Notes under the pieces: generated by a model
Databases searched by the model: none
Seen by the model: the letters and a program-made list of their open reading frames with translations, nothing else
What the model was told of the DNA's origin: nothing
Shown: piece by piece, positions 21,273 through 25,378 of the stretch
Position numbering within the stretch: position 1 is the stretch's first letter
Layout: each line of letters starts with the position of its first letter
Translations under genes and position numbers: made by a program
IMG/VR virus record: IMGVR_UViG_3300046009_010253
Location: 1-25,378 of that record
Origin: a virus
Reading direction: 5' to 3' (one strand)
DNA length: 25,378 nucleotides

Positions 21273-21785
21273 ATGAGAAAAATACAATTTGGCTGTGGGG
21301 GAAACATTTTACCAGGATGGGAAAACTATGATTACGATGTAGATATTACAAAAACTCTCCCATTTAGCGACGATTCGGTAGATGCTATTTTAACAGAACA
21401 CGTAGTTGAACATGTCACTATCCATCAAGCATGGGATTTCTTTGAAGAATGCATGAGAATATTAAAACGAGGAGGATTTCTTCGAGTTGCCGTGCCAAGT
21501 GTCAGCCGTATTCACGCATTAGCAGATCAAGATTATTTTAATTTTATTAAAGAACAAGGATGGGGTGAGCCGAATATTAAAGGAGCCGTCAAATCGATAA
21601 TATTCAACCATGAACATAAGACCATATGGGAACAAGCGAGTTTAAACGCTATTATGGATTCAATGGGATTTCAAGTATTGTCCGATGCAAATATTATTAT
21701 GGCCGGAACACTCAACCATGGACGTGTTATTGGACAGAAGATGAACGATATCGACACAATTGTTGTTGATTGTATGAAACCTTAA
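21273..21785 (+). CDS. SAM-dependent methyltransferase (class I)
   Basis: 170 residues. KIQFGCGGNILPGWENYDYDVDI (3-25) has the SAM-binding loop FGCGG (6-10) and the acidic end of strand 2. LPFSDDSVDAILTEHVVEHV (29-48) is the motif IV/post-I region typical of the methyltransferase 11/31 families. FFEECMRILKRGGFLRVAVPS is the motif V strand and helix. It probably O- or N-methylates a sugar or a small target made by its neighbours. It starts 10 bp after the preceding stop. The fold is clear; the substrate is unknown. Confidence 0.85.
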   Translation: MRKIQFGCGGNILPGWENYDYDVDITKTLPFSDDSVDAILTEHVVEHVTIHQAWDFFEECMRILKRGGFLRVAVPSVSRIHALADQDYFNFIKEQGWGEPNIKGAVKSIIFNHEHKTIWEQASLNAIMDSMGFQVLSDANIIMAGTLNHGRVIGQKMNDIDTIVVDCMKP

Positions 21786-21787
21786 CA

Positions 21788-22561
21788 ATGAGACGAATAG
21801 CCTTTACGATAGTTTTGAATGGGATGCCCTTCATAAAAAGGCAAGCAACAATATTACCTAGGGTATTTGACGAGTGGCATATTATAGAGGGGGCAACATT
21901 GCCTCTTCTCGATACTGCATGGTGTCAGAATATCAACAATGAGTTTTATTCCGAAGACAAACTATCCGTCGATGGAACTACTGAATTTATAGATAGTATA
22001 GTAGATGGTGAGAAGATATTCATCCATCGAAAAGGAGATTTCTTTAATGGGAAAACCGAAATGTGTAATATGATACACGGCAGAATGCATGATTGTATTC
22101 TCATGCAGTTTGACGTTGATGAGATTTGGAATGTAGATACTCTAACCTCAGTATTATCCTTTGCCGAAGAAAATGAAGGGTTTGATGGTATGTTATTTCG
22201 ATGTAATTATTATGTTGGCCCAAATTTAATTACATATGGCGATAATTCATACGGAAATAATTCCGGCGAATGGTGCCGTTTATGGAAAATAAAAGATAAA
22301 ACAGAATGGGTTTCACATGAACCCCCTAGAATTCGAGGATTGACAGATTTCCTATCCAGAAAATATACTGACGAGAAAGGGTGGAATTTCAACCATTATG
22401 CATACATTCTAGAAGACCAAGTGAGGTTTAAAGAGAATTTTTATGGCTACACCGATGCGGTTCAATCGTGGAAAAAACTTCAACTACATAACACATACCC
22501 AGTCAGATTAGGTGATTTTTTACCTTGGGTTAGAGATAATGCATTGGCAATTAAAATATGA
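21788..22561 (+). CDS. Glycosyltransferase-like protein with DVDE motif
   Basis: 257 residues from the ATG at 21788, two bases after the previous stop; an in-frame TTG at 21770 would overlap it. RRIAFTIVLNGMPFIKRQA is a GT-A start (residues 2-20), DCILMQFDVDEIWNVD gives the metal-binding DVDE (109-112), and SGEWCRLWKIKD and HEPPRIRG lie on the acceptor side. It resembles family 2/17-type enzymes that act on glycan termini. Its stop overlaps the next start (ATGA at 22558). Confidence 0.7.
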   Translation: MRRIAFTIVLNGMPFIKRQATILPRVFDEWHIIEGATLPLLDTAWCQNINNEFYSEDKLSVDGTTEFIDSIVDGEKIFIHRKGDFFNGKTEMCNMIHGRMHDCILMQFDVDEIWNVDTLTSVLSFAEENEGFDGMLFRCNYYVGPNLITYGDNSYGNNSGEWCRLWKIKDKTEWVSHEPPRIRGLTDFLSRKYTDEKGWNFNHYAYILEDQVRFKENFYGYTDAVQSWKKLQLHNTYPVRLGDFLPWVRDNALAIKI

Positions 22562-23193
22562 ACGCTGAAATACATTTAAACGAACCCTTTGGGTATGAAA
22601 TTTTCCAAACAGTTATAAGATATGAACTTCTGAATAATCTGGAAATAGGTTCATGGGACGGAGAAGGTTCGACCTCATGTTTTGTTTCTGCAATGGAACA
22701 TCTATCAGGAAGTAAGAGTCTTCAATGTATAGAGATCATAGAAGAAAAATACCAAGTATTAGTAGACCGATATAAAGATAAAGATTTTGTTAAATGTTTT
22801 CTGGGTTCGAGTATATCTTCATCGTCTTTAATCGATAATGATTTTGATGCAATATGGAATTCTCCATTTAACAGAATACCTCAAAATCTTTATCCTAAAG
22901 AGTTGGTCAAATCGTGGTTCGATAGAGATGTCATGACCATACGTAAATCCGCCTATTTCATCGACTCTAGTTCAGATAAAGTTTACGATTCTGTTCTTAT
23001 AGACGGCGGCGAATTTACTGGATATTCAGAATTTATTTTATTGAAAGATCGGACTCGTGTTTTCTTTTTAGATGACGTTCATAATGCATTTAAATGTAAC
23101 CAAGTTTATCACACACTCTCCGATGATCCAAAATGGTCGTTGATTTGTGATAGACCCGATGTTAGAAACGGGTTCGCTATTTTTATTAAATAA
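22558..23193 (+). CDS. Class I methyltransferase-fold protein
   Basis: 211 residues. NLEIGSWDGEGSTSCF (27-42) is a SAM-binding loop like that of methyltransferase family 24. The following strand LQCIEIIEEKY carries the acidic residue, and YDSVLIDGGEFTGYSEFILL and RVFFLDDVHNAFKC correspond to motifs IV and V with an aspartate pair and histidine often seen in this family. The middle insert (FNRIPQNLYPKELVKSWF) is not recognised. It is the first of three methyltransferase-fold genes in a row. Confidence 0.7.
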   Translation: MNAEIHLNEPFGYEIFQTVIRYELLNNLEIGSWDGEGSTSCFVSAMEHLSGSKSLQCIEIIEEKYQVLVDRYKDKDFVKCFLGSSISSSSLIDNDFDAIWNSPFNRIPQNLYPKELVKSWFDRDVMTIRKSAYFIDSSSDKVYDSVLIDGGEFTGYSEFILLKDRTRVFFLDDVHNAFKCNQVYHTLSDDPKWSLICDRPDVRNGFAIFIK

Positions 23194-23194
23194 G

Positions 23195-23758
23195 ATGATG
23201 GAACATTTTTACAGTAATATAGGGGAAAACTGGTTCACATACCCTAACTTGTATAGAAATGCGGTGAAGGAGTTTGATAATTGTGATTTTCTTGAGGTCG
23301 GATCGTGGAAAGGACGTAGCGTATCATTTTTAGGAGTGGAAGTTAAAAATCAAAGCAAAAATATACACATCCACTGTGTTGACACTTGGGCAGGTAGTAC
23401 CGATCATCAAGATTTTGAACAATTAAACCCTGATGTTATATACGCTGAATTTCTTAAAAATACAGAACCCCTTAAAGATATAATCACCCCTGTTAGAATG
23501 ACATCGTTTCAAGCTTCTCATAATTATAATGATGAGTTTTTCGATTTTATATTCATTGATGCTTCCCATAAATATGATGACGTTCTAATCGATCTGGATA
23601 TATGGTTTCCGAAATTAAAAAAACAAGGACTATTTGCAGGGCATGATTATGGAAACGGATGGGGCGGGGTAGAGCAAGCCGTAATAGATTGGACTAAAAA
23701 AAATTCTATAGATTACAGTGTGGATAAAACAGAGTATTGTTGGTATTTGAGAAAATGA
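23195..23758 (+). CDS. Class I methyltransferase (family 24-like)
   Basis: 187 residues from the first of two adjacent ATGs (23195 or 23198). FLEVGSWKGRSVSFLG (32-47) is the SAM loop, HIHCVDTWAG (58-67) the strand 2 acidic residue, FDFIFIDASHKYDDVLIDLDIW the motif IV region, and GLFAGHDYGNGWGGV the motif V turn with the conserved GHD. This order is that of methyltransferase family 24. The TAAATA beginning at 23187 ends exactly 5 nt before the second ATG, which may mark the real start. Its stop overlaps the next start. Confidence 0.8.
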   Translation: MMEHFYSNIGENWFTYPNLYRNAVKEFDNCDFLEVGSWKGRSVSFLGVEVKNQSKNIHIHCVDTWAGSTDHQDFEQLNPDVIYAEFLKNTEPLKDIITPVRMTSFQASHNYNDEFFDFIFIDASHKYDDVLIDLDIWFPKLKKQGLFAGHDYGNGWGGVEQAVIDWTKKNSIDYSVDKTEYCWYLRK

Positions 23759-24333
23759 TTATTGTTCAGATAGGCACGAATGATGGTAACGACCATGTTT
23801 TTGATTTTGTTAAAAACGTGGATTGTTATCGCATTATCCTCATCGATGCTAATCCGCGATGCACAGAAAAGGTTTCCGACCGATATGTCGGAATCCCAAA
23901 TGTTGAATTTTATAATATGGCTATTGTTCCATATGTAGTTACTGAACCTACCACTGTCAAATTGCTCGTCCCTACTGCGGACGAGACGAGTGCTCATGCA
24001 TCGTTACAAGAAGAGCATATGAGTAAACATGGCCATACATCATTAGATTCTATCGAAGTTAATGCTCTCGATTTTCATGGAATGTTGGGAACCCTTAAAA
24101 TAGATAAAATTGATAGGCTATATATTGATGTTGAGGGTTTGGATATCGATATCATTAATAGTATAGATTTTAAAAATATTTGCATTCCCTATGTGATGTT
24201 TGAATATATACATTCGGATGGAACATTATCTTGGGGAGGGGTAAAATTAGACGATTGTCTCCGTCGATTGGCTTCATTTGGATACGATATAGAAAAGGTC
24301 GCATATAACATAATAGCAACTAAATCAATATGA
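23755..24333 (+). CDS. FkbM-type methyltransferase
   Basis: 192 residues from the ATG at 23755, which shares ATGA with the preceding stop; an in-frame start at 23737 would overlap more. QIGTNDGND (5-13) is the SAM loop, IILIDANPRC (27-36) the strand 2 acidic residue, and LYIDVEGLDIDIINSID (122-138) is the FkbM signature with D125, E127 and G128. FkbM enzymes methylate hydroxyls of sugars and other natural products. It is likely to modify a glycan made by the adjoining glycosyltransferases. Confidence 0.85.
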   Translation: MIIVQIGTNDGNDHVFDFVKNVDCYRIILIDANPRCTEKVSDRYVGIPNVEFYNMAIVPYVVTEPTTVKLLVPTADETSAHASLQEEHMSKHGHTSLDSIEVNALDFHGMLGTLKIDKIDRLYIDVEGLDIDIINSIDFKNICIPYVMFEYIHSDGTLSWGGVKLDDCLRRLASFGYDIEKVAYNIIATKSI

Positions 24334-25034
24334 AAACCGCAATATGCCTTTCGGGAGAACTGAGAAGTATAAGGAAAACTTTTCCCCGAATTAAAAAAGA
24401 TATCCTCAATCAATTGGAGTCATACGATGTGTTCTACCATACTTGGACGGATGATCCTGATCTTAGGGATTTAAATATACTAATTCAGGACGGTAATCTG
24501 AAGGACATATTCATAGAACCACGAATAACGTTCGACGAGAAGAATTATAATCTACGTAAAAGATCGGAAGTGTTCATTCAAGGGTTTTTACGCCAACTCT
24601 ATTGCCTTAAGAAATGTAACATGCTTAAAAAACAATATGAGGCTGAGCATGATTTCATCTATGATGCGGTGCTAAGAGTCAGACCCGACATTTATCCTAT
24701 TCTCGACTCGAAATTGGAAGAAATTGATGTTAGTAAACTGCAAAATGCGGTATATATTCCGACACATGACCATTGGCACGGCTACAATGATCGTTTCTAT
24801 TATTCTAGTTCCCCGAATATGGATATTATCTCTTCGAGGTTTGATAAAGTGGATGATTATTTTAACAAAGGTGGCATAATCCATTACGAAACATTCCTTA
24901 AGTATATTATCGATACGAATCTATTGAAAGTTTTAGATTCCGATCTGAAATTCGTTCTACTACGAAATAATGGAGAAAAGAACGGGGAATTGGTCGAACC
25001 TGATAGGACTTTTTTGGATAAATTTGTAAAATAG
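24330..25034 (+). CDS. Glycosyltransferase-like protein of a phage/bacterial surface-glycan family
   Basis: 234 residues. MKTAICLSGELRSIRKTFPR followed by SYDVFYHTWTDD is a start seen in a family of glycan-locus proteins. The conserved RVRPDIYP and a His-rich stretch (IPTHDHWHGYNDRFYY) come later. The fold looks like GT-A with RPD in place of DxD, but catalytic activity is not certain. It is the last gene of the cassette and starts with an ATGA overlap. No terminator is visible in the 39 bp before the next gene. Confidence 0.6.
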   Translation: MKTAICLSGELRSIRKTFPRIKKDILNQLESYDVFYHTWTDDPDLRDLNILIQDGNLKDIFIEPRITFDEKNYNLRKRSEVFIQGFLRQLYCLKKCNMLKKQYEAEHDFIYDAVLRVRPDIYPILDSKLEEIDVSKLQNAVYIPTHDHWHGYNDRFYYSSSPNMDIISSRFDKVDDYFNKGGIIHYETFLKYIIDTNLLKVLDSDLKFVLLRNNGEKNGELVEPDRTFLDKFVK

Positions 25035-25037
25035 ATA

Positions 25038-25066
25038 TTGAAAGATTGGAAATAGTGTAGTAAGTT
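25038..25066 (+). promoter_or_regulatory. Early-type promoter TTGAAA-17-TAAGTT
   Basis: TTGAAA (25038-25043), 17 bp, TAAGTT (25061-25066), 7 nt, ATG at 25074. The -10 is poor, but spacing and distance to the ATG match the other early promoters. Confidence 0.4.
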
Positions 25067-25073
25067 ACTACCT

Positions 25074-25376
25074 ATGATGACATCCAGCAATGTATATAAT
25101 GTGCAACCACCACCATCGTCTACCCCGACAGAGCAACCAGTCTATGAAGACTTGTCAACAACTACTCCTGTTGTTTCTCCAGTAGACGACTTCCGATATC
25201 GTGTGATTCTTGAGCGTTCGGAACTTCGAACAAAGATTGATGCCTTAGCAGCATTTCTCAAAACGCCCACTTATTCTACCTTAGATAAGGCCGAGCAAGG
25301 AAGACTTACAACTCAACTGGATATTATGACTCAGTATGAAGGCATTCTAGCCGAACGTATTTTGGCATTTCGTTAA
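25074..25376 (+). CDS. Small conserved phage-type helical protein
   Basis: 100 residues, complete, with the stop at 25374-25376 just inside the window. The first 40 residues are Pro/Ser/Thr-rich and probably disordered (QPPPSSTPTEQP). The rest, RVILERSELRTKIDALAAFL and RLTTQLDIMTQYEGILAERI, is a pair of amphipathic helices like those of a small protein family common in tailed phages, with the pattern RVxxExxELxxKxxxLxxF. Its role is unknown. The start at 25074 (MM) could also be the second ATG at 25077. Confidence 0.75.
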   Translation: MMTSSNVYNVQPPPSSTPTEQPVYEDLSTTTPVVSPVDDFRYRVILERSELRTKIDALAAFLKTPTYSTLDKAEQGRLTTQLDIMTQYEGILAERILAFR

Positions 25377-25378
25377 TT

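Noticed and set aside
1-25378. tRNA genes, CRISPR arrays, insertion sequences, integrase or attachment sites
   Set aside because: I looked for them on both strands. Gaps are too short and no tandem spaced repeats or transposase/integrase motifs were seen.

Overview
The window is A+T-rich, gene-dense DNA from a large lytic tailed phage of the T4 type (myovirus). The evidence is a set of T4 core replication, recombination and transcription genes: a Dda-like helicase (5570-6904), a UvsY-like mediator (12940-13347), a UvsW helicase (13580-15022), a gp55 late sigma factor (15027-15788), the gp47 nuclease subunit (15785-16774) and RNase H (1694-2119). Almost every base is coding. Many genes join by ATGA stop/start overlaps. 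I saw no tRNA, rRNA, CRISPR array, insertion sequence or gene-free stretch over 300 bases. The host cannot be named. Essentially no start codon has a Shine-Dalgarno sequence, which points to a host that initiates translation without one (Bacteroidota is one such group), but the early promoters look like ordinary sigma-70 promoters, so this is only a hint.

Layout. 1-1003 (minus): 5' part of a helix-hairpin-helix protein running off the left edge. 1033-1644: a nuclease-like protein with a putative head-targeting leader. 1694-4233 (plus): RNase H, two small unknowns, an ATP-grasp protein and a rhamnose-synthase-type epimerase/reductase. 4234-5511 (minus): two unknown proteins carrying the same leader type. 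5570-11752 (plus): Dda, a DUF4419 protein, a zinc ribbon, a GT-B-like protein, unknowns, an ABC-type ATPase and an SPFH/band-7 protein. 11760-12887 (minus): an unknown, a GIY-YIG protein and a small leader-bearing basic protein. 12940-17837 (plus): uvsY, zinc ribbon, uvsW, gene 55, gene 47, a glycosyltransferase and a small protein. 17818-18246 (minus): a receiver-domain protein with a leader-like N-terminus. 18297-25034 (plus): a ten-gene cassette of glycosyltransferase-like and methyltransferase-like proteins. 25074-25376: a small helical phage protein.

How the parts fit. Plus-strand units mostly begin with TTGAtt-17-TAtaaT promoters (early/middle type). The minus-strand genes, plus the gene at 1033, mostly have a TAAATA box (T4 late type), usually exactly 5 nt before the ATG. 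The window also encodes gp55, the sigma factor expected to read such boxes. In both promoter classes the -10 element lies so close to the ATG that the mRNAs should be leaderless or nearly so.

The most novel signal is a shared N-terminal leader (MTxxFDxxxxxIL, often followed by E) on four otherwise unrelated proteins, with a T4-like variant on the receiver protein. All five have TAAATA boxes. It resembles the capsid-targeting sequence of T4 internal head proteins and suggests a set of proteins packaged in the head, possibly injected, including a nuclease-like and a receiver-domain member. This is inference from sequence pattern and remains to be tested.
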